DNA of 64,000 nucleotides, taken from assembly GCF_023736115.1 (NCBI RefSeq), contig NZ_JAKQZC010000006.1, positions 416,591 to 480,590 of the forward strand, given 5' to 3'. This document shows positions 37,857 to 49,362 of this stretch, one piece after another. The position numbers and the translations under genes were made by a program. How positions within the stretch are numbered: the stretch's first letter is position 1; each line of letters opens with the position of its first letter. Under the pieces are notes generated by a model that worked only from the letters and a program-made list of their open reading frames with translations, was not told the DNA's origin and made no database searches. This DNA comes from Salinicola avicenniae (GTDB lineage: Bacteria; Pseudomonadota; Gammaproteobacteria; Pseudomonadales; Halomonadaceae).

Positions 37857-38771
37857 ATGGAACTTCGCTACCTACGCTACTTCGTGGCGGTGGCCGAGGA
37901 GCTGCACTTCGGCCGCGCCGCTGCCCGTCTCGGCATCTCGCAACCGCCGCTCAGTCAACAGATCCGGTCACTCGAGGCAGAGCTGGAAACACCGCTCTTT
38001 CTGCGCACCAACCGCCGGGTCGAACTGACTGACGCTGGCGCGCTCTTTCTCGCCGAAGCGCGAGAGATCCTTCAGCGCACCGAACGCGCCTCGCGCCGTG
38101 TCACGCGCCTGGGGCGGGGCGAGACTGGCCAGCTGCGCATCGGGTTCACCACCTCGGTCCCCCTGACCGCAACCCTGCCCCGTGCCCTGATGGGCTACCG
38201 TCAGCGCTTCCCGGAAGTCGATCTGCGCATGCACGAGCTCAACAGTCAGCGCCAGATCACGCCGCTGCTGGAGAACGAGCTCGATATCGGCATCATGCGC
38301 CCGGCCACCCTGCCCGAGGCGCTGGAGGCCTTCACTCTGATTCGCGAGCCGCTGGTCGCCGTGGTCAACGCGCAGGACGCCCTCGCCCGCGAGGAGACAC
38401 CGCTGTCGCTGGAGGCACTGGCCAACCAGCCCTTCGTCTACTTCTCCCCCGCCGCGGGCACCGGCCTGCTCGAGCAGTTTCAGGTCCTGTTCGCGCGTCG
38501 CGGGCTGACCCCCAACGTGGTGCAGGAAGTCGGCGGGCCGAACACGATCATCAGCCTGGTCGCCAGCGGCCTCGGGGTCTCGCTGCTGCCGGCCTCGTTT
38601 CGCCATATCCAGATCGACAATGTGCGCTATCTCCCGCTCAGCGACGCGGACGCGGTCTCCGAAGTCTGGCTGACCCACGCCCGTCGCCAGCTCTCGCCGC
38701 AGGCCACGAACTTCATCGAACAGGTCCAGTCGGTCATTGCCGGTAGCGATGCCCTCGATCCCCGCCCATGA
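37857..38771 (+). CDS. LysR-family regulator divergent from the YnfM-like exporter (YnfL-like)
   Basis: A 304-residue LTTR. It begins MELRYLRYFVAVAEELHFGR, with the recognition helix region RLGISQPPLSQQIRSLEAELE, and ends with an effector-binding domain (about 90-295). The BenM/CatM-like start is typical of regulators responding to small aromatic or organic acids, but the effector is not known. The ATG at 37857 fits the family; a TTG twelve bases upstream is also in frame. Its gene and the YnfM-like exporter share a short AT-rich divergent promoter region around 37800-37850. Confidence 0.87.
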   Translation: MELRYLRYFVAVAEELHFGRAAARLGISQPPLSQQIRSLEAELETPLFLRTNRRVELTDAGALFLAEAREILQRTERASRRVTRLGRGETGQLRIGFTTSVPLTATLPRALMGYRQRFPEVDLRMHELNSQRQITPLLENELDIGIMRPATLPEALEAFTLIREPLVAVVNAQDALAREETPLSLEALANQPFVYFSPAAGTGLLEQFQVLFARRGLTPNVVQEVGGPNTIISLVASGLGVSLLPASFRHIQIDNVRYLPLSDADAVSEVWLTHARRQLSPQATNFIEQVQSVIAGSDALDPRP

Positions 38772-38850
38772 CGAGCCGCCGACAGCGGCGAAATCAGCTT
38801 GACCCATCGCCCGACCACGACAGACACTGGCGACGGCAATCATTTGCCAG

Positions 38851-40951
<2,101 letters not shown>

Positions 40952-41101
40952 GCGGCGAGACAAGCCGGCGACCGGCAACAAGAATACGAGCGCCCATCGT
41001 CAACCTGGGCATCGATGCCAACGCTCGCCAGACGGGCGGGATCAGAAAAAGCTGGCCGTGGAACGGGAGTAGCCAAGCGGGATACAGCCAAGAAAAGCAA
41101 G

Positions 41102-41126
41102 GCGCGTCGCCATGGCGGCGACGCGC
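41102..41126. terminator. Hairpin between convergent thiC and a cyclo-ligase-like gene
   Basis: GCGCGTCGCC (41102-41111) pairs perfectly with GGCGACGCGC (41117-41126). On the minus strand it is followed by CTTGCTTTTCTTGG, a moderate U-rich tail, so it should mainly terminate the minus-strand operon. Confidence 0.65.
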
Positions 41127-41134
41127 TTCGAGGC

Positions 41135-41878
41135 TCAAAGATCGCCCAGAGCTTCCATCCGGCAGAGCTCCTGCAGCGGCGGAATGGTGTCGTACATCTG
41201 CTGGTCGAGCAGTTCCCAGACGATCCCCACGGTCGGCTTGTGCGGCGCACTGACTTCGATCGTGCGGGTCGGCGTGAAGATGACGTCCGACACCGTGTCG
41301 AACACCTCCGGACGCAGCTCTTCGGCCAGTACCTGGCAGTCGTGGACAAGCGCCGCGGAAGGCGTGTTGACGTCGATGTTGCCGATGCGGAACAGCATGC
41401 CCCACTCGGCATCGAAGAAGCCGTGTCCCTTGCCGAAACGGATGCCCGCCTCGTTGATCGCGCCGGTGCCGGTGACCATGAAGTCGGTTTTCGGCATCTG
41501 GCGAATCTCGGCCAGGGTGACCGCCCGGCCCATGCGCTCCATGCCGTCCAGCGTGGCGGCATAGAGGTACATGTCCTCGGGAATCTCGGCGGGATCGAGT
41601 AGCCAAAAGCCGCGCTTGATCGAATAAGTGGTCATCAGCACCTGCTTGCCATCTTTGAGCGCCCGATGACGCAGCTCTTCCAGGCAGTTGTCCGGCGTGA
41701 TGAAGATGACCTTCGCTTCCTGGTAGAAGCGGTGGGCCACCAGGCGCTCGGTCGCCGCCTCGCGCTGCTGGAAGTCAGCGATGAACTCGCCGAAGTCGAA
41801 ATGAAAGCGGCTGTCGGGGAAAGCGACCTGGCGCAGGTCGCGGAACACGCGCTGACGCACGTCGGATTTATGACTCAT
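41135..41878 (-). CDS. 5-formyltetrahydrofolate cyclo-ligase paralog A (COG0212-type)
   Basis: A 247-residue member of the 5-FCL superfamily. The nucleotide/substrate motif of true cyclo-ligases appears as IRFGKGHGFFDAEWG (about residues 152-166), and AFPDSRFHFDFGEFIADF (about 19-36) is shared with the second paralog encoded at 45533. It is longer than bona fide FAU1/YgfA cyclo-ligases (about 180-200) and fits the divergent COG0212 group that comparative work ties to thiamin metabolism. The MSHKSDV start at 41878 is supported by alignment with the paralog. It is the last gene of the minus-strand ABC operon, 172 bp after the permease gene. Confidence 0.82.
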   Translation of the reverse strand: MSHKSDVRQRVFRDLRQVAFPDSRFHFDFGEFIADFQQREAATERLVAHRFYQEAKVIFITPDNCLEELRHRALKDGKQVLMTTYSIKRGFWLLDPAEIPEDMYLYAATLDGMERMGRAVTLAEIRQMPKTDFMVTGTGAINEAGIRFGKGHGFFDAEWGMLFRIGNIDVNTPSAALVHDCQVLAEELRPEVFDTVSDVIFTPTRTIEVSAPHKPTVGIVWELLDQQMYDTIPPLQELCRMEALGDL

Positions 41879-42050
41879 GGCAACCTCGAGTTCGATCAAT
41901 CAGGCCCTGGCGGCTTCACGCCACCGGAGCAATTCATGGTTAAGGACAACCCGCCCGCCGGCGCTGTCGGACGACACGGGTTACGGCACCGATATCAAAC
42001 GGCGCCCTCGTCAAACGGCGGGTTATGACGCTTTCGCCAAACGGCGAGTC

Positions 42051-43674
42051 TCACGACGCTGACGCCATGGCGTAGCGCTTCAGGACCCAATGCTCGATGA
42101 GCGTCACCGCCAGGTAGAGCAGCACCGATACCAGCACGGCAGCGACCACAACGGCCCAGACCAGGCCGTAGTCGAGCGATCCCCGCGCCACGTTGAGCAG
42201 GTTGCCGACGCCAGTGCCGGTAGCCAGCCACTCGGCGATCATCACGCCGAGAAAGGCGCGCGGCGCGACCAGGCGCGCCGCCGCGCATAGATACGGCAGA
42301 CTCCATGGCAGCGATACCAGGCGAATCTCGCGCCAGCGCGAGCCGCCGAGCACCCGCACGCAGTCACGAGTCGCCGCCGGCACCAGCGCCATACCCTGCG
42401 CCAGCGTGACGTAGGCCGGGAAGAACGTGACCGAGATGGTGATCGCGAGAATGGTCGCGCCATCGCGGCCGAAGATCAGCACGATCAGCGGCGTCAGCGC
42501 GACCAGGGGCATCGACTGCGTCAGCAGCGACAGCGGCATCAGTACCCGCCCGAGCACCGGGCTGAGCGTGCCGACGATCGCCAGCAGCAGCGCGAAGGCG
42601 AGTCCGACGAGCATGCCGGCAAGACACCAGGGCACGGTCTGCGCGAGCGCGCCGCCGACGATGCGCGTCAGGCTCTCGGGACGCATCGTCGAGAACAGCT
42701 CGACAACCAGCTCCGGCGGCGAGCGCAGCACGAACGGTGAGACCCCGACGCGCTCCAGCCCCCATACCGCCGCCCACCACAGCAGCACCGGCAGCGTGAC
42801 CGAGATCGCCAGACAGAGCAGGCGGCCGGCGCGCGACATCGAGCCGCTCGACGAACCGCCAAGGCTCTCCTGCGCAGGCGCCTGACGACCGACCCAGCCG
42901 CGCGCGAGCAGCAGGATCGACAGATAGAAACCGGCACTGATCGCCGTCGCCACCAGACCGATGCCCCACAACCGAGCCGGATCGCCGCGTCCCAGCGAAC
43001 CGATCAGATAGTGGCCGAGCCCGGCGCCGGCGCCCGAGCCGAACTCCGCCAGCAACGACCCCAGCACGGCATTGGGCGCGGCGACCCGCAGACCGGCCAG
43101 CAGCGTCGGCAGCGCATGACGCAGGCGAATCCAGCGCAGTGTCGCCCAGCGCCCGCCGCCGTAGAGACGCACCAGATCGAGCAGCCGGGCGTCGACGCGG
43201 GTCAAACCGAGAACCGTGGCGACCATCGTCGGGTAATAGGTCGACAGGGCCGCCAGCGCGATCCGCGGGGCGTCGCCATCGAAAGCGATGACCAGAATCG
43301 GCGTCAAGGCAATCGGCGGCATGGCGAAAAGCGTGACGTTGACCCCGCTCAGCAAGCGACCCGCGGGACGCCAGCTGGCCATGAGGAACCCGACCAGCAC
43401 GGCGACGAGATTGCCGAGCAGAAAACCGATCAGCGAGGTCCGCACCGTCGCCCGGATATGTTCGGGGTAGTCGTGCCAATCGACGATAAGCTGGCCGAGG
43501 ATGCCGCTCGGGCTCGGCAGTGCGCCGCCAGCGACCCACTGTTGACGCCCGGCGATCTCCCACAGGGCCAGCAGTGCCAGCCAGCCGAGCGCGATCTTGA
43601 GAGGCATTGCGTAACGCGCTTTCGGCCGACGCCGCGTCTCTGGTTTCCTGGCGTCCTGCGCCTGCCCCGCCAGC

Positions 43675-43682
<8 letters not shown>
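42051..43682 (-). CDS. Fused double-permease ABC transporter subunit (ThiX/SsuC type)
   Basis: A 543-residue protein made of two BPD-type permease domains in tandem (about 25-270 and 285-540). Each has its own ATPase-contact loop: RWIRLRHALPTLLAGLRVAA in the first half and VSLPWSLPYLCAAARLVAP in the second. Most ThiX, SsuC and TauC transporters use two copies of a single-domain permease; here both are one polypeptide. With the ATPase and NMT1/THI5-like binding protein it forms a complete importer. Its start overlaps the ATPase stop by 8 bp. Confidence 0.87.
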
Positions 43683-44483
<801 letters not shown>

Positions 44484-44487
<4 letters not shown>

Positions 44488-45473
44488 GCCTCGAGCTCCG
44501 CCAGCAGCGACGTATCGAAATGCTCGGCGGATGCCTCGATGCCGATGCGGCCGAGCGCCTCGACGCATCGAGCGATATCGGTATCGGCCATCGAGAAGAT
44601 GCCGTTGGGCGACTCGATCAGCGGTTGCTGCGCCTGGTTGAAGAAGATCTCGTTGTCGATGGCGCGACCGTTGCCGGCAAAAAAGCTGTCGGCGAACAGC
44701 GGCGGATAACGCGTCGGATCCTGAAAATTCTCTTCCCAGCCACGACGGCTGGCACGCAGCCAAGCCAGCAGGTCCGCACGCCGGCTCTCCAGCGTCTGGC
44801 GCGTGACCACGAGCGTATCGTTGAAGACCGGGAAGCCGTGATCGTAGAGCAGGAAGCTGACCGCTTCCTCGCCGTGGAGCTGGATCGTGTAAGGCACGTT
44901 GGTGACGAAATCGAGCGACGCATCGATCTCGCCCTTGAGCAGCGGCGTAGGGTCGTAGGCATAGGGCACGATGCGCACGTCGTCGGTGGACATGCCATTG
45001 GCGGCCAGCATCGCCTCCACGGCCAGACGATTGACTGGCGGTACCGCAAGTACCTTACCGGCGAGATCCTCGGGCTTCTCGATCGGGTTGCTGGCCAGAC
45101 TGACGATACCCACCGGGCTTTTCTGGTACTGGGTACCGATGATCACCAGCGGTGCCCCTTGCTGGGTGACAGCTTTGAGCGTGCTCTCGACTGTGGTCAG
45201 TGCGACGGCGGCACGATTGGAGAGCAGCGCGCCCTCGGGAATCACGTCCGGACCGCCGGGGCGATAGTCGAGCGCTAGCCCCTCGTCGGCGTAATAGCCG
45301 TTGCGTTGTGCCACGAAGTAGCCACTGAACTCGGCATCGTTGACCCAGGACGCCTGCATGGCGAACGGCGTGCCCTGCCCATTCTGGGCCATCGATAGAG
45401 CCGGCCAGCCCAGCGCGCCGGCCATGACGCCGGAGCCCGTCATCTGAAGAAAACGCCGTCTGCTGAGCGTCAT
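44484..45473 (-). CDS. NMT1/THI5-like substrate-binding protein
   Basis: A 329-residue exported protein with a twin-arginine signal (LSRRRFLQMTGSG, hydrophobic stretch to about residue 28). The mature part starts AMQASWVNDAEFSGYFVAQRNGYYADEGLAL, typical of NMT1/THI5 and ThiY proteins that bind pyrimidine precursors such as HMP or formylaminopyrimidine. LASNPIEKPEDLAGKVLAVP is also conserved. Related SsuA and TauA proteins bind sulfonates, so the ligand is not proven; the thiC neighbourhood favours a thiamin pyrimidine. It overlaps the ATPase gene as GTGA. Confidence 0.86.
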
Positions 45474-45532
45474 CGTTGGATCCTCACTGGTTTGTTCGTG
45501 GTATCAACGCCAGAGCGTTCGAAAGGTCGGAA

Positions 45533-46270
45533 TCACGCGAGCCCCAGCGCCCGCTGCCATTCGCGCAGCGGCGGCATGGCGTCAATGCGCGACTGATCCA
45601 GCCGGCGCCAGTCGATGCGTGAGGGGCGCGGCGTCTCGCGGGCGATCTCGAGCGTACGCGTCGGCGTAGCGATAGCATCGAGCACGACATCGCGCTCGCT
45701 GGGGAACAGCCCCTCTTCGACCACCTGCACGTCGTGCACGAGCGTCCAGATGGGCGTGGTGTCGTCAACGATCCCGAGTTCGGCGAACAGCAGCCACTCG
45801 AGATCGAGAAAGCCGTGGCCACGGCCAAAGCGCACACCGTGCGTGGTCACCGCGGAGGCACCGGTGACGATGGCATCGAAACGCCCCATCGCGCTCAACG
45901 CCTCCAGTGTGACCGGCTGCCCGAAGTATTCGAGGCCATCCAGCCAGGCAGCGAAACGGGCTTCGGATCGCGGCACCGAGCCCGGCTTGATCCAGAAAAA
46001 GCCGCGTGCCATGCCGTGGGTCGAAACCACCACGCTGACATCGTTCTCGATCAGGGACTGGCGCAGCCCGTCCAGGCTGTTGTCGGGCGTGACGAAAACG
46101 TGTCGAGCCCCGGCGAATCTCGCGTCATCGAGACAGCGCTGCGTCGCCACATCCGAGCCGATGAAGTCGGGAATGAACTCCGCGAAGCGCATATGGAAAC
46201 GGGAATCGGGGATCGCGACAGCCTGTAGCTGATTCCAGATCCGTTCACGAAGCACACGTTTGGCCAGCAC
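45533..46270 (-). CDS. 5-formyltetrahydrofolate cyclo-ligase paralog B (COG0212-type)
   Basis: A 245-residue protein homologous to paralog A (41135), collinear from the first residues. AIPDSRFHMRFAEFIPDF matches AFPDSRFHFDFGEFIADF, and VRFGRGHGFLDLEWLLF matches the nucleotide motif. The GTG at 46270 is chosen as start because it aligns exactly with the ATG of paralog A and has AGAGG about ten bases upstream; a TTG at 46303 would add 11 residues. It is the first gene of the ABC operon, directly downstream of the operator-like pair, so its expression is probably controlled by the divergent RpiR regulator. Confidence 0.82.
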   Translation of the reverse strand: MLAKRVLRERIWNQLQAVAIPDSRFHMRFAEFIPDFIGSDVATQRCLDDARFAGARHVFVTPDNSLDGLRQSLIENDVSVVVSTHGMARGFFWIKPGSVPRSEARFAAWLDGLEYFGQPVTLEALSAMGRFDAIVTGASAVTTHGVRFGRGHGFLDLEWLLFAELGIVDDTTPIWTLVHDVQVVEEGLFPSERDVVLDAIATPTRTLEIARETPRPSRIDWRRLDQSRIDAMPPLREWQRALGLA

Positions 46271-46294
46271 TCGAGCATCCTCTGGTTGTATTTG

Positions 46295-46338
46295 GAACCC
46301 CAAGTTTCATAATAATGCCAACCTGAAACTCAAGTTTC
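46295..46338. promoter_or_regulatory. Tandem 14-bp operator-like sites facing the RpiR gene
   Basis: GAAACTCAAGTTTC (46325-46338) is a perfect inverted repeat (GAAACT-CA-AGTTTC). GAACCCCAAGTTTC (46295-46308) matches it at 12 of 14 positions. They start exactly 30 bp apart, so they lie on the same DNA face. They lie between the divergent RpiR gene and the cyclo-ligase/ABC operon, overlapping the probable minus-strand promoter. Confidence 0.65.
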
Positions 46339-46456
46339 CAAAAGATCGCGACGCAAAAAAACGCTAGGCTGCATCGCCGCGTGGCGCGGGCTTCGGCCAG
46401 CCACGCAGCAAACTGCCCGGCGGCATTCACGCCTCGCCCTGAAGACGGACACGGAA

Positions 46457-47311
46457 ATGTCAACGAGATTGGTTCTGGCTATCCAGGAACACTACGAGCA
46501 GCTCTCTCCCAGCGAGCGCAAGCTGGCCACGCTGCTGCTGGACCGGATCGACGACATGCTCGCGTATTCTGCCAAGGAGATGGCCGACATGGCCGGCGTC
46601 TCCAAGGCGACTGCGGCACGCCTGTTCCGCAGTCTTGGCTACCGGGACTTCAACGAAGTGCGCCTGCAGGCACGAGAGGAACGCAATCGCACCCAGCCTT
46701 TTCGCCATGCTCCCTCGAGCGAGCAGAAGCCAGAGCCGGCACGTGGGCTAACCGTCTCGACCCATCTGCAGCTGGAAACCGATAGCCTGGCACGCACCTT
46801 CGAGGTCACGCGCAACGACACACTGACGAAGGCCGCCGAGAAGCTCGCCACGGCGCCTCGCGTCTGGCTGCTCGGCCAGGGGCTCGACCAGGGGCTGATC
46901 TATTATCTGCGTCCGCTGCTCAGTCGCATGCGCGCCGACGTCTTCTGTCTGGGCGCACAGAGCGGCCTGTGGGCGGAAGAGCTGGCCATGCCATCGCCCC
47001 GCGACGTCGTGCTGCTGGTGCTCTCGCAGCACCGCGCACCGGTTCTCGAGCGCGTGATCGAGCAGTTGACGCTATCGCGTGTACAGGTCGTGTCGGTGGT
47101 GGACGTGCGCAACACGGCTTGGGCGCAGGGCTTTTCGGAGAGCGTGCTCTCCTGCTACAGCACCGGCGGCCCTTACGGCTACTCGGCCATGAGCCTGGTC
47201 AGCATGCTGCACCTTCTGGCCCATGCGACGGCGGAACAACTCGGTGACCGCGCCCTGCAGCGTACGCACCTGATCGACGATATCGCCGAGGAGCTCGATC
47301 AGAACGCGTGA
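46457..47311 (+). CDS. MurR/RpiR-family transcriptional regulator with SIS domain
   Basis: A 284-residue protein. The N-terminal RpiR helix-turn-helix covers about 1-77 (SPSERKLATLLLDRIDDMLA, then AKEMADMAGVSKATAARLFRS). A C-terminal SIS phosphosugar-binding domain spans about 105-270 (VWLLGQGLDQGL, DVVLLVLSQHRAPVLERV). RpiR proteins usually sense phosphosugars. Here it lies divergent from an importer and two cyclo-ligase paralogs, so it is the likely regulator of that operon through the tandem sites at 46295-46338. Confidence 0.88.
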   Translation: MSTRLVLAIQEHYEQLSPSERKLATLLLDRIDDMLAYSAKEMADMAGVSKATAARLFRSLGYRDFNEVRLQAREERNRTQPFRHAPSSEQKPEPARGLTVSTHLQLETDSLARTFEVTRNDTLTKAAEKLATAPRVWLLGQGLDQGLIYYLRPLLSRMRADVFCLGAQSGLWAEELAMPSPRDVVLLVLSQHRAPVLERVIEQLTLSRVQVVSVVDVRNTAWAQGFSESVLSCYSTGGPYGYSAMSLVSMLHLLAHATAEQLGDRALQRTHLIDDIAEELDQNA

Positions 47312-47410
47312 TGGCGACACCTCGGTCGGGGCGGCAGAGACCCGCCGAGCGCATCCGGGAGGGGAGATTGCATGCCAGTGATGCGTGAATCGCGAGGGGG
47401 GAAACGCTAA

Positions 47411-47434
47411 TGGCCCCGACACAGATCGGGGCCA
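47411..47434. terminator. Hairpin between the RpiR and CsbD genes
   Basis: TGGCCCCGA (47411-47419) pairs perfectly with TCGGGGCCA (47426-47434) around CACAGA, in the gap between convergent genes. The T-run is weak on both sides. Confidence 0.6.
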
Positions 47435-47456
47435 TTAGGGGGAAGCGTAGGCGCGT

Positions 47457-47645
47457 TCAGTGACGCGGCTTGACGCTGTCCTTCAAATTACCTTCGGCGG
47501 ACTTGGCGTTGCCCTTGGCCTGTTGCGCCTTGCCCTTGCCTTCCAGTTCGCGATCCTTGGTGACTTTACCGGCGGCTTCCTTGAGCTTGCCGGCCGCCTT
47601 ATCGGTCGCGCCTTCGGCTTTGTCGGCCTTCGAATTCTGTGCCAT
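47457..47645 (-). CDS. CsbD-family stress protein
   Basis: A 62-residue, very hydrophilic Lys/Ala/Gly-rich protein. It contains the CsbD pattern of repeated KAEGATDKAAGKLKEAAGKV and GKGKAQQAKGNAKSAEGNLK segments. CsbD-like proteins are abundant stress-induced (sigma-B or RpoS-type) small proteins of unknown mechanism. GAGGT lies upstream of the ATG at 47645. It is short, with no neighbour in a shared operon except possibly the ppiC gene 190 bp upstream on the same strand. Confidence 0.88.
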   Translation of the reverse strand: MAQNSKADKAEGATDKAAGKLKEAAGKVTKDRELEGKGKAQQAKGNAKSAEGNLKDSVKPRH

Positions 47646-47838
47646 TTGCGTTACCTCGCTGACGTGGAATGTCCGTTTCACGCTCGCCAGTGCCGCCGCC
47701 CCTGCCGGCAGCTGTACGGTGCGGGGCAGCGACTCGGGCGACACTTCCAGCGTAGTCCAGCGCCGCAGGGTAACTGACAGAAAATCGTAACGATTTGTCG
47801 AGCCCGCGTCGGCAAGTCTGCCGAGGCGAACCTGCCGC

Positions 47839-48117
47839 TCAGGTCCGCGAGGTGACTTCGAGCAGATGGTATCCGAACTGAGTCTTGACCGGACCCTGCA
47901 CTTCGTTAAGCGGGCCGTTGAAGACAACCTCATCGAACTCCTTGACCATCTGGCCGCGACCGAAGGTACCGAGCTCGCCGCCCTGACGGCCGGAGGGGCA
48001 CTTCGAGTGCTCGCGCGCAACCTCGGCGAAATCGCTGCCGGCTTCGATCTGCTGCTTGAGTGCGAGGCACTGCGCTTCGCTGTCAACGAGGATATGACGG
48101 GCGCTGGCTTGGGACAT
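47839..48117 (-). CDS. ppiC: PpiC-type peptidyl-prolyl cis-trans isomerase (parvulin)
   Basis: A 92-residue single-domain parvulin. The start SARHILVDSEAQCL, the middle HSKCPSGRQGGELGTFGRGQMV and the end VKTQFGYHLLEVTSRT are diagnostic of the PpiC rotamase fold, including the catalytic Cys and His positions. No signal peptide is present, so the protein is cytoplasmic. Three 18-bp tandem repeats lie just upstream (48136-48189). Confidence 0.93.
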   Translation of the reverse strand: MSQASARHILVDSEAQCLALKQQIEAGSDFAEVAREHSKCPSGRQGGELGTFGRGQMVKEFDEVVFNGPLNEVQGPVKTQFGYHLLEVTSRT

Positions 48118-48135
48118 GAGGATCTTCCTGCTATT

Positions 48136-48189
48136 CGGTGAAAAAGTTCGTTTCGGTGAAAAAGTTCGTCTCAGTGAATAAGTTCGTCG
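48136..48189. repeat. Three 18-bp tandem repeats upstream of ppiC
   Basis: CGGTGAAAAAGTTCGTTT (48136-48153), CGGTGAAAAAGTTCGTCT (48154-48171) and CAGTGAATAAGTTCGTCG (48172-48189). Units 1 and 2 differ at one base. They lie 19-72 bp upstream of the ppiC start codon, inside its probable promoter/leader region. Confidence 0.75.
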
Positions 48190-48263
48190 GGTCAAAGGCT
48201 CGACGAGCATCACGCCATTCTACGAAAACCGCGCAGCGGACAACAGACCAGCCAACCGGCGTT

Positions 48264-48620
48264 TCAGATCGCCCCTTCACCGAAGCGTTGCGCCAGATAG
48301 CGATTGATTTCGGCCGACTCGTACATCCACGTTACCTGCCCGTCGTCATGCACAATGCGCAGGCAAGGCACCATGGTACGCCCACCGCCTGCGGCCAGCT
48401 CCCGGCGCGCTTCGGGCTCACGCTGAATATCGCGCTGTTCGATGGGCAGTGCCAGGCGCGCGATCTGCGCGTTGACGCGCTGGCAGAACGGACAGCTCGG
48501 GAACTGATAGAGCATCAGGTGACGGCAGGCAGCGTCGACACGTGCCTGCGCCTCGGGGGCGCGCTCGACCGGGGGCGTGGAGAACATCTGACGGATTCCT
48601 CTGATTAACCGATTGACCAT
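48264..48620 (-). CDS. Glutaredoxin/GST-N-terminal-domain protein
   Basis: A 118-residue protein with a thioredoxin fold. The redox centre is CPFC (Cys43-Cys46 in LYQFPSCPFCQRVN). TMVPCLRI provides the cis-proline, and YESAEINRYLAQRF is the glutaredoxin/GST C-terminal helix. The N-terminal 30 residues are an extension compared with classical glutaredoxins. Function is presumably glutathione-dependent thiol exchange. The EF-hand lipoprotein gene lies upstream on the same strand, 16 bp away. Confidence 0.85.
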   Translation of the reverse strand: MVNRLIRGIRQMFSTPPVERAPEAQARVDAACRHLMLYQFPSCPFCQRVNAQIARLALPIEQRDIQREPEARRELAAGGGRTMVPCLRIVHDDGQVTWMYESAEINRYLAQRFGEGAI

Positions 48621-48636
48621 AACGAGCCTCGCCACG

Positions 48637-49236
48637 CTATTCCGATGCGTCCTCGTCGGCGGACTCACGCGGAGCAGCATCTTCTTGCGCTCGGTCGTTC
48701 GCCGCACGATCGATGGCGGCAGCCTGGGAATCATCCAGCAGCACCGGGATCGTCAGCGGCGCCGCGCTTGGCAGCGTCATGGAAGTCGGTGCCAGCGAGG
48801 TGATCGGTGCCGGACGATAGCGCTGTGTCGGCGGCTCTGGCGGCAGCCGATAGTCACTGGAGACCAGCGATGCATCGGCGTCCACTGCCCCCGGAAGATG
48901 GAGCGCCGACTGGATCGGCCGCGAAGCGAACTGGTCGCGGAACTCCTGACGCGAAATGAGCCCGCTCCCGTCGGCATCCAGCGTGTGCCAGTTGCCGCCG
49001 AGTCCGAGCGTCTCGATCTCTCGCGTGTCGAGGCGATCATCACGATCGATATCCGCCGCCTCGAATACGTTGTCGGCACTGACTTGCACCTCGCCCTGCA
49101 CCATCGGGCGCTCGACCACCAAATCGCGGTCGGTACTCTGCGCCGCACAGGCGGCCAGCAGGCTGGTCAACGACAGCAGACCGACCCACCGGTACCGCCC
49201 TGCCCCCGCTGTCGTTGTCATCGTTCTCTTGCTCAC
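48637..49236 (-). CDS. EF-hand lipoprotein adjacent to the Lap operon
   Basis: A 199-residue protein. The lipobox SLLAAC at residues 25-30 predicts acylation of Cys30. Two canonical EF-hand loops follow: DIDRDDRLDTRE (about 62-73) and DADGSGLISRQE (about 87-98), both with Asp and Glu at calcium-ligand positions. The C-terminal half is low-complexity and Pro/Ala-rich. The GTG at 49236 is chosen because AGGAG lies six bases upstream; an ATG at 49221 is an alternative. It follows lapG on the same strand by about 126 bp. A calcium-binding role near a calcium-dependent protease is an inference. Confidence 0.85.
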   Translation of the reverse strand: MSKRTMTTTAGAGRYRWVGLLSLTSLLAACAAQSTDRDLVVERPMVQGEVQVSADNVFEAADIDRDDRLDTREIETLGLGGNWHTLDADGSGLISRQEFRDQFASRPIQSALHLPGAVDADASLVSSDYRLPPEPPTQRYRPAPITSLAPTSMTLPSAAPLTIPVLLDDSQAAAIDRAANDRAQEDAAPRESADEDASE

Positions 49237-49362
49237 GCGGTTCTCCTCAGGCGATGTCGCCAACGGCCTTTCCCAATGATCTTTCCCGGTAATCGTCTCG
49301 ATCACGCTTCGCCAGCGCCCTGTTCGACGGCGGCGATCCCACAGGTCGTCAGCGGCTGGCCA

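Noticed and set aside
41135..41878. Canonical 5-formyl-THF cyclo-ligase (YgfA)
   Set aside because: It is longer than the canonical enzyme, it has a close paralog in the same ABC operon, and it is not in a folate or 6S RNA (ssrS-ygfA) context.
48136..48189. Short CRISPR remnant
   Set aside because: Units are directly adjacent, with no spacers and no cas genes nearby.
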